Both the position numbers and the translations under genes were made by a program. A stretch of DNA of 64,000 nt from Marichromatium gracile (GTDB lineage: Bacteria > Pseudomonadota > Gammaproteobacteria > Chromatiales > Chromatiaceae). The stretch is taken from positions 353,896-417,895 of the forward strand of contig NZ_SMDC01000003.1 in NCBI RefSeq assembly GCF_004343155.1, written 5' to 3'. This document shows, in pieces, positions 48,123 through 57,393 of this stretch (positions within the stretch are counted from its first letter, which is position 1; every line of letters starts with the position of its first letter). The notes under the pieces were generated by a model, which saw nothing but the letters and a program-made list of their open reading frames with translations, searched no databases and was not told where the DNA came from.

Positions 48123-49967
48123 ATGCGCATTCGTCTCAAGCTCATCGCCCTGGCCGTCGTCGTCTTGCTGGCGTTGACGACGGTGCTGGGCGCCACCTGG
48201 TGGGCCTGGCAGCGGGCCGCCTCGCTCGACGAGTCGAAGGAGCAGTTGCTCGAACTCGCGCTCGAACTGACCGGTCTCGAACGCGAGGCCCGTCTCTTCA
48301 TCGACCAACTCGATCCGGCCTCCATCGATCGCTTCCAGGCGCGAGCGCAATCGCTCGTGCGTTTGCGTGCCGCGCTGCGCGCGCGGCTCGATCGGCAGGG
48401 GCTCGGAGGGGAGGTCCTGGAGCCCTTTACCGGCGCGTTCGACCAGGCCACCGACGCCTTCGAACGCCTGGTGGCGACCTACCGCGAGGTCGGGCTGGAT
48501 CCACGCTCGGGGCTCTACGGCAGCCTGCGCGAGGCGGTGCATCAGGCCGAGGCGGCGGTCGAGGCGCTGGGGCGTGACGATCTGCTGGTCGGCATCCTCC
48601 AGCTCAGGCGCAACGAGAAAGACTTCATGCTGCGCGACGTGCGCGACTATGTCGCCCGTTTCGAGGACAACCATGCCCGGCTGCTCGCCGACCTGGGGGG
48701 CGCGGAGACGACGACCCGTGCCGCCCTGGAGCGTTACCGGCGTGATTTCCTCGCCCTGGTCGAGGGGCGCGAGCGGATCGGACTCGCGCCCGACGCCGGG
48801 CTGCGCGGTACCTTCGAGACGCGACTCGCCGAGAGCCAGAGTCGGCTCACCAGGGTCGTCGATGAGGTCGACGCGCTGCTGGGGGTGGCGCGCCAGCGCA
48901 CCGCGCTCGCCCTGATCGGGCTGGTGACGACGGTCTCCGTGCTGGTGGTGGCGCTGGTGTTGGGACTGGCCCGCCAGCTCGATCGAGGCCTCGGGCACAG
49001 CGCCCGGGTGATGCAGCGGATTGCCGAACAGCGCGATCTCACCCAGACCATCGCCCTCGCCGGGCGTGACGAGCTGGCGCAGATGGGGCGTTATTTCGAC
49101 GCCATGATCCAGCTGCTGCGCGAGTTGCTCCAGCAGGGCGGGGAGGCGAGCGCCGCGCTGCGCGGGGCGACCGCGACGCTCAGCGAGAGTTCGGCGAGCA
49201 CCATCGCCGGGCTGCGCACCCAGCGCGCCGAGACCGAGCAGGTGGCCAGCGCGGTCACCGAGATGGCCGCCACCATCGAGGAGATCGCGCGCAATACCGA
49301 CGCCACCGCGGAGCAGGCACGCGAGGCCAGCGGCAATGCCCAGGCCGGTCAGCGGGCGGTCGGTGAGACGGTGGCGCGGATCGAGGCGCTCACCGAGCGG
49401 CTCGCCGAGTCGGCGCGGATCGGTGCGACCCTGGTCGAGCACGCCGAGCAGGTCGACTCGGTGCTGGCGGTGATCGGCGCCATCGCCGAGCAGACCAATC
49501 TGCTCGCGCTCAACGCCGCGATCGAGGCGGCGCGCGCCGGCGAGGCCGGGCGCGGTTTCGCGGTGGTCGCCGACGAGGTGCGCGCGCTCGCCGATCGCAC
49601 CCAGGGCTCGACCCGCGAGATCGGCGAGACGCTCGAACGGGTGCGTGCCGAGGCGCGCGCGATGATGGGCGAGATGGATGCCAGTCTGGAGCAGGGGCGA
49701 GGGAGCGTCGCCAAGGCCCGCGAGGCCGGTGAGCTGCTCGAACGCATCGCCGTGGAGATGGAGCGGATGCTCGACATGACCACCCAGATCGCCACCGCCG
49801 TGGAGCAGCAGAGTCAGGTCGGTCGCGCGCTCGATGCCAATCTGGTGACCATCCGCGACCTCACCGAGGAGACCGCCGCGCGCGCCGAGGACGACGCCCG
49901 CACCGCCGGGCAGGTCGCCGCCCAGGCCGAGGTCCTGGCGCGCAACATCGCGCGCTTCGAGACGTGA
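48123..49967 (+). CDS. Methyl-accepting chemotaxis protein with HBM-type sensor
   Basis: 614 residues: membrane helix (about 7-27), a periplasmic helical sensor (about 30-265) with the [20 protein letters not shown] motif typical of helical bimodular (HBM) domains, a second membrane helix (about 272-292), a HAMP domain and a signalling domain with hairpin [23 protein letters not shown] receptors bind organic acids such as TCA intermediates in Pseudomonas; the ligand here is not known. ATG 48123 follows AGGAG. A longer frame to 48000 lacks a ribosome site. Confidence 0.9.
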   Translation: MRIRLKLIALAVVVLLALTTVLGATWWAWQRAASLDESKEQLLELALELTGLEREARLFIDQLDPASIDRFQARAQSLVRLRAALRARLDRQGLGGEVLEPFTGAFDQATDAFERLVATYREVGLDPRSGLYGSLREAVHQAEAAVEALGRDDLLVGILQLRRNEKDFMLRDVRDYVARFEDNHARLLADLGGAETTTRAALERYRRDFLALVEGRERIGLAPDAGLRGTFETRLAESQSRLTRVVDEVDALLGVARQRTALALIGLVTTVSVLVVALVLGLARQLDRGLGHSARVMQRIAEQRDLTQTIALAGRDELAQMGRYFDAMIQLLRELLQQGGEASAALRGATATLSESSASTIAGLRTQRAETEQVASAVTEMAATIEEIARNTDATAEQAREASGNAQAGQRAVGETVARIEALTERLAESARIGATLVEHAEQVDSVLAVIGAIAEQTNLLALNAAIEAARAGEAGRGFAVVADEVRALADRTQGSTREIGETLERVRAEARAMMGEMDASLEQGRGSVAKAREAGELLERIAVEMERMLDMTTQIATAVEQQSQVGRALDANLVTIRDLTEETAARAEDDARTAGQVAAQAEVLARNIARFET

Positions 49968-49996
49968 GGCGGCAGCGGTCAGCAGGCGGCAGCGGT

Positions 49997-50101
49997 CAGC
50001 CGCCAGCCGCCGGTCGCCAGCCACCAGCCACCAGCCGCCGGTCGCCGGTCGCCAGCCACTAGCCACTAGCCACCAGCCGCCGGTCGTCAGCCACCGGTCG
50101 C
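49997..50101 (+). repeat. Degenerate heptamer array, about 15 copies (locus 3)
   Basis: Heptamers CAGCCGC, CAGCCAC, CGGTCGC, TAGCCAC and variants in 7-base phase. More degenerate units extend from about 49975. It lies between the chemoreceptor stop and rapA. A single reverse heptamer stretch occurs at 50121-50147. No AACCGCAAAG partner is seen here. Confidence 0.9.
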
Positions 50102-50230
50102 CGGCCGGACTATGCTAGCCACTGGCGGCTGATCGCTGGACGCTGGTGGCCGAGCGCGTTTTCGCCCCTGGGGTTGCCGGGTGCGTCGGTGTAGCATAGC
50201 GCGCTTTTCTCCGACGACTTTGAATCGAGC

Positions 50231-53014
50231 ATGATGGATGATTTCGTACCCGGCCAGCGCTGGCTGAGCGAGACCCAGGGTGAACTGGGTCTGGGCATCG
50301 TCTCCACCGTTGACGCGCGTTGCGTGCAGATCGCCTTTCCTGCGGTGGGCGAGACGCGGCTCTATGCGCGCCAGAGCGCGCCCCTGGTCCGGGTCGAACT
50401 CGCCCCCGGTGAGCGGATCCGCGACCGTGCCGGGCGCGAGTTGGTGGTGGTCGATACCCGCACCCAGGGTGGACTGATCAACTATGTCTGCGAGGACTGT
50501 GAGGGGGCGCGCTGCGAGCTGCCCGAACTCGAACTCGACGACCGCCAGCGCTTCAACCGGCCGCAGCAGCGGCTGCTCGCCGGGCGCATCGACAGCGACC
50601 GCTGGTTCAGTCTGCGCTATCAGACCTGGCTGCGCGGACAGCGCGAGGCCGACTCCGAGGTATTCGGTCTGCTCGGCGCACGGGTCGCGCCGGTGCCGCA
50701 CCAGCTCCATATCGCCGCCGAGGTCGCCGAGCGCGAGGCCCCGCGGGTGTTGCTCGCCGACGAGGTGGGGTTGGGCAAGACCATCGAGGCGGGCCTGATC
50801 CTGCACCGCATGTTGCTCACCGGGCGTGCGCGTCGGGTGCTGGTGGTGACCCCGGAGCCACTGCTCAACCAGTGGCTGGTGGAGATGCGTCGACGCTTCA
50901 ACCTGCGCTTCGCGCTGTTCGACCGCGCGCGCTTCGACGCCATCGAGGAGGACAACCCCTTCCATGCCGAACAGCAGGTGCTCTGCAGCCTCGATCTGAT
51001 CGCCGGGGAACCCGATGCCGCGCGTGCGGTGCTCGACGGGCAGTGGGACCTGCTGGTGGTCGACGAGGCCCACCACCTGACCTGGGACGAGGAAGACGCG
51101 AGCCTCGAGTACGAGCTGATCGCCGCGCTCGCCGAGATCACCCCCGCGGTGCTGCTGCTCACCGCCACCCCCGAGCAGCTCGGGCGGGCCGGGCACTTCG
51201 CGCGGCTGCGGCTGCTCGACCCGGCGCGCTTCCACGACTATGCCAGCTTCCAGGCCGAGGAGGCCGAGTACGCGCCGGTCGCCGAGCTGGCGGCGCGGTT
51301 GCTCGACGAGGCCCCGCTCGAGCCGGACCAGGCGGCGCTGCTCGCCGGGCTGGTCGGTGACACCGAAGGGGTCGATCGCGCCGAGCTGATCGAGCGTCTG
51401 GTCGACCGTCACGGCACCGGGCGGGTGCTGTTTCGCAACACCCGCGCGGCGATCGAAGGCTTCCCCGCGCGCGAGCTGATCCCGCACCCCCTGCCCGAGC
51501 CCCCGGCCTTCGCCGCGATCCCGGGCACCGGCGCGCGGCTCAACCCGGAGCGTGGCTTCGGGCCCGACTGGGAGACACACGACCCCAGGGTGGACTGGCT
51601 GATCGAGACCCTGCGCGCGCTGCGCCCGGCCAAGGTGTTGCTGATCTGCGCCGATGCCGCGACCGTGCTGACCCTGCGCGAGGCCCTGCAGCGACGCGCC
51701 GGGATCCATGCCGCGGTGTTCCACGAGGGCATGTCGATCGTCGAGCGTGATCGCGCCGCGGCCTATTTCGCCGCTGCCGACGAGGACGGAACCCAGCTGC
51801 TGATGTGTTCGGAGATCGGCAGCGAGGGGCGCAACTTCCAGTTCGTCCATCATCTGGTGCTGTTCGATCTGCCGCTCGAGCCCGATCTGCTCGAGCAGCG
51901 TATCGGTCGGCTCGATCGTATCGGTCAGACCGAGACCATCCGCATCCACGTCCCCTATCTCGCCGGCGGTCCGGGCGAGACCCTGTATCGCTGGTATGCC
52001 GAGGGGCTGGGTGCCTTCGAGCAGCCGCGACCGGCGGCCACCACGGTGTTCGAGTCGCTCTCCGATCAACTGCTCCAGGTCCTGCGCGACCCCGAGGACC
52101 TGCCGGCACTGATCGACGCGGCGCGCGCGCGCAGCACGGCGCTGGAGCAGGATCTGGCCGGTGGTCGCGATCGCCTGCTCGAGCTGCACTCGCACCGTCC
52201 CGAGCGCTCCGCCGCGCTGGTCGAGGCGATCGAGTCCGAGGACGGCGGTCGCGAGGTGGCCGACTACATCGGCCGTTTCTGGGATGCCTTCGGGGTCGAG
52301 TACGAGCCCGGCAGCGGTGGCTCGGTGATCGTGCGCCCGGGGCAGAAGATGCTCCAGGAGCACTTCCCCAGGCTCGACGCCGAGGGGCTGACCGCCACCT
52401 TCGATCGCACCGACGCGCTCGCCCACGAGGATCGCGAGTTTCTCACCTGGGAGCACCCGATGGTGCGCGAGGCGATGGAGCTGCTGTGCGACTCCGATCT
52501 CGGCACCTCGGCGGTGACGCTGATGCGCGACGCGCGCTTCGAGCGCACCACCATGCTGCTCGAGGTGCTCTATGTCGCCGAGTGCGTGGCGCCGCGCGAG
52601 TTCGATGTCGGGCGCTTCCTGCCGCCGACCCCGTTGCGCCTGCTGATCGACCCCGAGGGCAATGATCTGGCCGATACGCTCGCCCACGACACCCTCGTCG
52701 GCGAGTGCCTCACCCGCAACATCAAGCTCGCGCGCTCGGTGATCAAGTCGCAGACCCCGAGACTGGCGGCGATGCTGCTGCGCGCCGAGACGCTGGCCCA
52801 GCAGGCGTGCGAGCGTCTCGAGGTGGCGGCGCGGGCGCGGATGCGCGAGGGTCTCGATGGCGAACTGGCGCGGCTTGCCGCGCTCGCCGAGGTCAACCCC
52901 AATGTGCGTGCCGATGAACTCGAGGGGCTGGCGGCGCGGCGCGCGCAGCTCGAGCGCTATCTCGGCAAGACCCACCTGCGACTCGACGCGGTGCGGGTGG
53001 TGGTGATCGCCTAG
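50231..53014 (+). CDS. rapA: RNA polymerase-associated ATPase RapA (HepA)
   Basis: 927 residues. Swi2/Snf2-type helicase that recycles stalled RNA polymerase. The N-terminus MMDDFVPGQRWLSETQGELG matches RapA. Walker A region LADEVGLGKTIEAGLIL, DEAH box in VVDEAHHLTW, and the C-terminal helicase lobe with SEIGSEGRNFQFVHHLVLFD and QRIGRLDRIGQ are intact. The stop overlaps convergently with an slp gene. Confidence 0.95.
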   Translation: MMDDFVPGQRWLSETQGELGLGIVSTVDARCVQIAFPAVGETRLYARQSAPLVRVELAPGERIRDRAGRELVVVDTRTQGGLINYVCEDCEGARCELPELELDDRQRFNRPQQRLLAGRIDSDRWFSLRYQTWLRGQREADSEVFGLLGARVAPVPHQLHIAAEVAEREAPRVLLADEVGLGKTIEAGLILHRMLLTGRARRVLVVTPEPLLNQWLVEMRRRFNLRFALFDRARFDAIEEDNPFHAEQQVLCSLDLIAGEPDAARAVLDGQWDLLVVDEAHHLTWDEEDASLEYELIAALAEITPAVLLLTATPEQLGRAGHFARLRLLDPARFHDYASFQAEEAEYAPVAELAARLLDEAPLEPDQAALLAGLVGDTEGVDRAELIERLVDRHGTGRVLFRNTRAAIEGFPARELIPHPLPEPPAFAAIPGTGARLNPERGFGPDWETHDPRVDWLIETLRALRPAKVLLICADAATVLTLREALQRRAGIHAAVFHEGMSIVERDRAAAYFAAADEDGTQLLMCSEIGSEGRNFQFVHHLVLFDLPLEPDLLEQRIGRLDRIGQTETIRIHVPYLAGGPGETLYRWYAEGLGAFEQPRPAATTVFESLSDQLLQVLRDPEDLPALIDAARARSTALEQDLAGGRDRLLELHSHRPERSAALVEAIESEDGGREVADYIGRFWDAFGVEYEPGSGGSVIVRPGQKMLQEHFPRLDAEGLTATFDRTDALAHEDREFLTWEHPMVREAMELLCDSDLGTSAVTLMRDARFERTTMLLEVLYVAECVAPREFDVGRFLPPTPLRLLIDPEGNDLADTLAHDTLVGECLTRNIKLARSVIKSQTPRLAAMLLRAETLAQQACERLEVAARARMREGLDGELARLAALAEVNPNVRADELEGLAARRAQLERYLGKTHLRLDAVRVVVIA

Positions 53015-53526
53015 AAGCCGATACCGATGCCGCCGCCGACCCCGTGGAAGCCGCCACTGCCGATGCCGATACTGATCCAGGGACGGGTCACCGGCCGGCT
53101 GGCGGGGCGCTGCGCGTCGGCTGTCGGCCAGAGTTGTAGCGATGCCTGATCGAGCCGTGGCGGGTCGTCCGTGACCAGGGTGACCCGTCCGGTGGCGGTG
53201 AGCGTCTGCCCCGGACGATATTCGGCCGGATCGAGGAACCCCGGTCGACGGATCAGGAAGTGCCCGCGCGCGGGGAGGCTGGTGCGTGGACGACCGCAAT
53301 CGTCGAGCGGGTGGGCCTCGACCATCAGCTCGGTGGTGGTGGCGAGGTTGCGGGTGCTGAGCAACACGCCGCCCCAGCTCACCACCGTGCCCTGATCGCT
53401 GGCGCGTGCCGTCTGTGGGGCGAGCGCGGTGTCGCCGACGGGGTGATGACAGTGCTCGGGCGTCCCGGCGCAACCCTGTAGCAGCAAGCTCCCGAGCAAG
53501 AGCCCCGCAGATCTCCCGAGGCGCAT
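53011..53526 (-). CDS. slp: Slp-family outer-membrane lipoprotein 1
   Basis: 171 residues: lipoprotein signal with lipobox LLLQGCAG (Cys near 18), Slp domain (VVSWGGVLLSTRNLATTTEL; RGHFLIRRPGFLDPAEYRPG) and a glycine-rich C-terminal end (SIGIGSGGFHGVGGGIGIGF). Slp proteins are starvation- or acid-induced outer-membrane lipoproteins in E. coli. It is adjacent to and codirectional with a second slp gene; the ATG at 53526 abuts that gene's stop. Confidence 0.88.
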   Translation of the reverse strand: MRLGRSAGLLLGSLLLQGCAGTPEHCHHPVGDTALAPQTARASDQGTVVSWGGVLLSTRNLATTTELMVEAHPLDDCGRPRTSLPARGHFLIRRPGFLDPAEYRPGQTLTATGRVTLVTDDPPRLDQASLQLWPTADAQRPASRPVTRPWISIGIGSGGFHGVGGGIGIGF

Positions 53527-54095
53527 CACCACGGACCGTACCAAGGGCCTCGCCAGGGGCCGTACCAAGGGTAGGGCGCATAGACCCCGGCGGGATAGCG
53601 CGGCACCGGGATCGGCTCCGGCCACAGGTGCGACTGCTCGACCGCGACCACCGGGTAGCGATAGGGATAGTCGCCGACCGGGCGGGTACGGGGCGGCAGC
53701 AGGATGCCGACGACGGTCAGGGTGCGCTCCTCGGGATAGCCTGCAGGGTCGACGAAGCCCGGGAACTCGGCGAGGAAGCGTCCCTGGCCGGGGGTGTCCG
53801 GGTTGGGTTCGCCGCTGCTGTCGAGTGCTCGGGCGAGCAGCTCGATGGTCGTGTGCTCCGCGTGGTTGTGCACCGCGAGGATGGTGCCGCCCCAGCGGAC
53901 CCGCTCGCCGAGATGGGCCGTCGGGGCCTGCTGTGCCGCGGCCGGGGTGGTGGCCACCCCGGTGGCGTGGCGGATGGCCTCGGGCACACCGCTGGCGCAG
54001 CCGGCGAGCCATAGCGGCAGGCCGAGCGCGAGGATGGCGCCGAGCCGGCGGGCCGGTTCAGCCCGCCTTGGCTTCGCGGTAGGTGTCGAGTTCAT
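53526..54095 (-). CDS. slp: Slp-family outer-membrane lipoprotein 2
   Basis: 189 residues: signal with lipobox LWLAGCAS (Cys near 33), Slp domain ([40 protein letters not shown]) and a Trp/Tyr/Pro-rich tail with three PW-containing repeats ([15 protein letters not shown]). It is a paralog of the downstream slp gene but with a different tail. Its start overlaps the Trm112-like gene by about 38 bases. Confidence 0.87.
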   Translation of the reverse strand: MNSTPTAKPRRAEPARRLGAILALGLPLWLAGCASGVPEAIRHATGVATTPAAAQQAPTAHLGERVRWGGTILAVHNHAEHTTIELLARALDSSGEPNPDTPGQGRFLAEFPGFVDPAGYPEERTLTVVGILLPPRTRPVGDYPYRYPVVAVEQSHLWPEPIPVPRYPAGVYAPYPWYGPWRGPWYGPW

Positions 54096-54264
54096 CGGCG
54101 GAGAGCCTGCGTGCCTCGTCCTCGAGCATCACCGGGATGTCGTCGCGGATCGGGTAGGCGAGCTGGGCCGAGACCGAGATCAGCTCGTTGCGCGCCTTGT
54201 CGAAGATGAGTGGACCCTTGGTCACCGGGCATACCAGGATATCGAGCAGTTTCTTGTCGAGCAT
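54058..54264 (-). CDS. Trm112/YcaR family small protein
   Basis: 68 residues: [41 protein letters not shown]. Usual length and sequence of the bacterial YcaR (Trm112-like) proteins; in this copy only one Cys of the usual zinc-binding pair is obvious (VCPVT), as in many family members. Trm112 activates methyltransferases in eukaryotes and archaea; the bacterial role is not clear. Here it is not beside lpxK/kdsB as in E. coli. Confidence 0.9.
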   Translation of the reverse strand: MLDKKLLDILVCPVTKGPLIFDKARNELISVSAQLAYPIRDDIPVMLEDEARRLSADELDTYREAKAG

Positions 54265-54420
54265 TCTGTTCTCCTCAGCAATGGATGGGGGCTGGCCGCG
54301 CCGCTGCCCCAGGTTGGGCTGAGTTTACCCGCCCGACGGTTGCGCTGGCGAGCGCGCCGGGCGGACGGAGACGAGCGTCGCGAGGGCGTGATCGGGTTGC
54401 AGGGGGCGACTGGCGGTCGC

Positions 54421-54672
54421 CAGCCACCAGCCATCAGCCACCAGCCACCAGCCACCAGCTACCAGCCACCAGTCGCCAGCCACCAGTCGCCAGTCGCCAG
54501 TCGCCAGCCGCCAGCCACCAGTCGCCAGCCGCCAGCCACCAGTCGCCAGCCGCCAGCCACCAGTCGCCAGCCGCCAGCTACCAGCCACCAGTCGCCAGCC
54601 GCCAGCCGCCAGCCGCCAGCCACCAGTCGCCAGCCACCAGTCGCCAGCCACCAGTCGCCAGTCGCCAGTCGC
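54421..54672 (+). repeat. 36-copy degenerate heptamer array with 21-base higher-order period
   Basis: Thirty-six in-phase units: CAGCCAC, CAGTCGC, CAGCCGC and a few CAGCTAC or CAGCCAT. In the middle the triplet of units CAGTCGC-CAGCCGC-CAGCCAC repeats about 3.5 times, so 21-base blocks have been duplicated as wholes. Confidence 0.95.
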
Positions 54673-54790
54673 CAGTGGGTAGGCGCCCTCGACAACAGCA
54701 CGGCGTACCATCAGCCGTCGCGCACGTCCTTGACGTCCGTGCTTGAGGACAGGCGGCCACCGGCCGGCTGATCGCTGGCAACCTGAACAC

Positions 54791-54896
54791 CTCTTTGCGT
54801 TCTTTGCGGCTTGGCGGTTCAATCTTCTGGCCGCTGGCCGCTGGCCGCTGGCCGCTGGCCGCTGGCCGCTGGCCGCTGGCCGCTGGCCGCTGGCGG
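54791..54896 (-). repeat. Inverted composite repeat (locus 4)
   Basis: CTTTGCGTTCTTTGCGGC and GGCGGTTCAATC, followed by nine identical CTGGCCG heptamers and one variant (54827-54896). The heptamer type (CAGCGGC on the other strand) differs by one base from the CAGCCGC type at loci 1 and 2. Confidence 0.92.
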
Positions 54897-55003
54897 TGGA
54901 GATCGCGCCCGGCGTCGTCTTAGAATGCCTCTCCAATGTGTTCGTCCCGGGACTTCGGGTGTCGGGGCGGCCCCTGCAACCACTGGGATCCTCCGCATCG
55001 CCC

Positions 55004-56572
55004 ATGTCCATGCCATCGCTTGCCCGTTGTCGGGGGCGCTGTCTGCTGCGCCTGCTCGTCGCCGTCATCGCCCTGGTCGCCATCCTCGGTTCACTGTGGC
55101 GGCTGCATGCGGCCAGCGCCGGGGTCGAGATCAGCACCCAGCGCATCGACGGGGTGCCGCTGACCCTGTACCGGCCCGCCGGGGTCGAGCGCGCCCCGGC
55201 GGTGGTGATCGCCCACGGCTTCGCCGGCTCGCAGCGGATGATGCAGCCCTATGCCCTGACCCTGGCGCGTAACGGCTACGTCGCCGTCACCTTCGACTTC
55301 GCCGGTCACGGGCGCAACCCGGCGCCCTTCGTCGCCTCGCTCGAGGATCAGCAGCGGCGTCTCGCGATCCTCACCGCGGGGCTCACCCCGGCGGTGGCGC
55401 TCGCCCTCGAACACGCCGACCCGAGCGGGCGGGTGGCGCTGCTCGGTCATTCGATGGCCGGTGACGTGCTCGCGCGCCATGCCGCGGCCCACCCCGAGAC
55501 GGTGGTGGCGAGCGTGCTGCTCTCGCCCTATCTCTCGCCCGAGACCGAGGTGGCGCCGATCCGCAACCTGTTGCTGGTCTACGGCGCGCTCGAACCCGAG
55601 ATGCTCCACGCGCAGGGACTCGAGCGGCTTGCGGCGGTGCTCGACACCGAGGTGGCGCCGGGCGAGGTCCACGGCGCGCCGGAGACGGGCGACGGGCGCG
55701 GGCTGATGTTGGTCGAGGGCGCCGAGCACATCGGTGTGCTCTATGCCGAGGGAGGCCAGCGCCTGGCGCTCGACTGGCTCGATCGCAGCTTCGGCCATGT
55801 CAGCCAGGGCGGTGTCGATCGGCGCGGCGGCGCGCTGGCGCTGCTCTTTCTCGGGCTGGTGGCGCTCGCCTGGCCGCTGGCGGCGCTGCTGCCGCGTGCG
55901 GCCGCGACGCCGCGCGGCGCCGGGCTCGGCTGGCGGCGGCTGTGGCCGGTTGCGGTGGCCCCCGCGATCCTGACCCCGCTGCTGCTGTGGCCGCTGCCCA
56001 CTGGCTGGCTGCCGATCCTGCTCGGTGATTATCTGTCGCTGCACTTCGGGCTCTACGGGCTGCTCACCCTGGCCGGGTTGTGGTGGGTGCGTCGGCGCGG
56101 CGGGGGCGGCGAGACGCCCGCGTTGCCGCCGGTCGACTGGTCGCGGCTGGCGTTGGCCACGCTCGCGGTGATGTTCTACTTCGGGGTGGCGCTGACCCTG
56201 CCGATCGATCGCTTCGTCACCACCCTGGTGCCCGACGCCCACCGTCTGCCGCTGGTGCTGGCGATCCTCTGCGGCACCGCGCTCTATTTCGCTGCCGACG
56301 AGTGGGTGACCCGGGGACAGGGCGCCGGGCGCGGCGCCTATGCCGCGACCAAACTGCTGTTTCTGCTGTCGCTGGCGCTGGCCGTGGCGCTCAACCTCGC
56401 CGAGCTGTTCTTCCTGGTGATCATCATCCCGGCGATCCTGGTCTTCTTCCTGGTCTACGGGCTACTGAGCGGCTGGGTCTATCGTCGCGTCAACCATCCG
56501 CTCGCCGGCGCCCTGGCCAACGCCCTGGCCTTCGCCTCGGCGGTGGCGGTGACCTTCCCGGTCGTGGGGTGA
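55004..56572 (+). CDS. Membrane-embedded alpha/beta hydrolase
   Basis: About 522 residues: N-terminal membrane helix (about 15-33), an alpha/beta hydrolase domain (VVIAHGFAGSQRMM; nucleophile GHSMAG near residue 150; VEGAEHIGVLY) and a C-terminal half with about 7 membrane segments. The dual structure suggests an envelope esterase or lipase-like enzyme, substrate unknown. The ATG at 55004 has no clear ribosome site; the frame is open upstream only through the repeat array. Confidence 0.8.
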   Translation: MSMPSLARCRGRCLLRLLVAVIALVAILGSLWRLHAASAGVEISTQRIDGVPLTLYRPAGVERAPAVVIAHGFAGSQRMMQPYALTLARNGYVAVTFDFAGHGRNPAPFVASLEDQQRRLAILTAGLTPAVALALEHADPSGRVALLGHSMAGDVLARHAAAHPETVVASVLLSPYLSPETEVAPIRNLLLVYGALEPEMLHAQGLERLAAVLDTEVAPGEVHGAPETGDGRGLMLVEGAEHIGVLYAEGGQRLALDWLDRSFGHVSQGGVDRRGGALALLFLGLVALAWPLAALLPRAAATPRGAGLGWRRLWPVAVAPAILTPLLLWPLPTGWLPILLGDYLSLHFGLYGLLTLAGLWWVRRRGGGGETPALPPVDWSRLALATLAVMFYFGVALTLPIDRFVTTLVPDAHRLPLVLAILCGTALYFAADEWVTRGQGAGRGAYAATKLLFLLSLALAVALNLAELFFLVIIIPAILVFFLVYGLLSGWVYRRVNHPLAGALANALAFASAVAVTFPVVG

Positions 56573-56583
56573 GGAGGAGCTGG

Positions 56584-56625
56584 CAGCTATCAGCCGCCAG
56601 CCGCCAGCCGCCAGTCATCAGCCGT
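56584..56625 (+). repeat. Short heptamer array (locus 5, forward)
   Basis: Six in-phase units (CAGCTAT, three CAGCCGC, CAGTCAT, CAGCCGT) starting 12 bases after the hydrolase stop. Confidence 0.85.
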
Positions 56626-56681
56626 CGCGCAGGTGTCTGGCGAGGGGAGGCCGCTGGCGGCTGACCGCTGGAGGCCCTTCC

Positions 56682-56770
56682 CCCCTTTGCGCCCTTGGCG
56701 CCTTTGTGGTTCAAACTTTCGCTGGCCGCTGGCCGCTGGCCGCTGGCCGCTGGCCGCTGGCCGCTGGCCG
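56682..56770 (-). repeat. Inverted composite repeat (locus 5)
   Basis: CCCCTTTGCGCCCTTGGCG and CCTTTGTGGTTCAAAC, then seven identical CTGGCCG heptamers (56722-56770). With the array at 56584 it forms another inverted pair. The space 56573-56928 contains no other supportable gene. Confidence 0.92.
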
Positions 56771-56870
56771 CTGTTACGCGCTTCGCACCTCGGTCGCTCT
56801 GGATGTAGACTGACCGAACGCCGGCGGACAGGATGATGAGCCGCGATCCCACACAAACGCGGCCACGCCG

Positions 56871-56889
56871 GTTGTCTGTTCACGACAAC
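56871..56889. promoter_or_regulatory. Perfect 6-bp dyad before the hemerythrin-like gene
   Basis: GTTGTC-N7-GACAAC, 40 bases before the preferred start. It resembles an operator; it is close to, but not, the NifA pattern (TGT-N9-ACA instead of N10). Confidence 0.35.
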
Positions 56890-56928
56890 GATCGCGCTTA
56901 CCACCAATCGAGCCGGAGGAGCATGGCC

Positions 56929-57375
56929 ATGGTCGCGTTTGCCCAACTGCATGCCCAGAACCACAAGATCATCGAGCTCTCGAACGTCTTTCTGTATCTG
57001 GTGCGAGAGCGTTCGATGTGTGACACCGAGGTCGCCTGCGATCTCTTCTTCGATCTCACCACGCGCATCCGCGAGCATATGGAGCTGGTCGATCGCGAAC
57101 TCTGCGGTCGGCTCATCGCCCGCCCCGAGCAGCAGGTGAAGAACACCGCCAACCGCTTCCTCTCGGGCTCGATCGAGATCAAGCGCATCTTCGCCGCCTA
57201 TGTGAAGCAATGGTGTTCGCAGCAGCGTCACAGCCTCACCATCGGCGATCACGCCGCCTTCCTCCAGGACACCGAGCAGATGATGGCGCTGGTGATGGAC
57301 CGTATCCAACGCGAGACCGAGCACCTCTATCCGCTGATCCGTCAGGTCCAGGGCAACGACAAGGAAGTGGCCTGA
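56929..57375 (+). CDS. Hemerythrin-like HHE-domain protein
   Basis: About 148 residues, all-helical. LHAQNHKIIELS, REHMELVDREL and ETEHLYPLIRQV carry the spaced His and Glu residues of hemerythrin-type diiron proteins, which bind oxygen or NO. The start is uncertain: the ATG at 56929 has GGAGGA at good spacing, 56923 is too close to it, and 56833 would place a dyad inside the gene. It converges on nifM with stops 11 bases apart, which suggests but does not prove a role in oxygen protection of nitrogenase. Confidence 0.65.
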   Translation: MVAFAQLHAQNHKIIELSNVFLYLVRERSMCDTEVACDLFFDLTTRIREHMELVDRELCGRLIARPEQQVKNTANRFLSGSIEIKRIFAAYVKQWCSQQRHSLTIGDHAAFLQDTEQMMALVMDRIQRETEHLYPLIRQVQGNDKEVA

Positions 57376-57393
57376 GCCAACCGACTCAGGCCA
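57368..57393. terminator. Bidirectional hairpin between the hemerythrin-like gene and nifM
   Basis: 9-bp arms TGGCCTGAG and CTCAGGCCA with loop of 8. It spans the stop codons of both convergent genes and can end both transcripts; there is no T-run. Confidence 0.65.

Larger units (their letters stand above)
54265..55003. other. Repeat-filled intergenic region (locus 4)
   Basis: 739 bases with no supportable gene. It contains a 36-copy heptamer array, an inverted composite repeat and, at the right end, the leader of the membrane hydrolase gene. Frames that remain open across the arrays encode only QPPAASR- or LAAGGWR-like periodic peptides. Confidence 0.85.

Noticed and set aside
50087..53581. 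Long minus-strand frame opposite rapA
   Set aside because: Antisense shadow; the rapA reading has intact helicase motifs.
54325..55146. Frame with periodic LAAGGWRLATGDWRL peptide
   Set aside because: It is only the heptamer array translated; arrays have no stops in any frame and no ribosome site is present.
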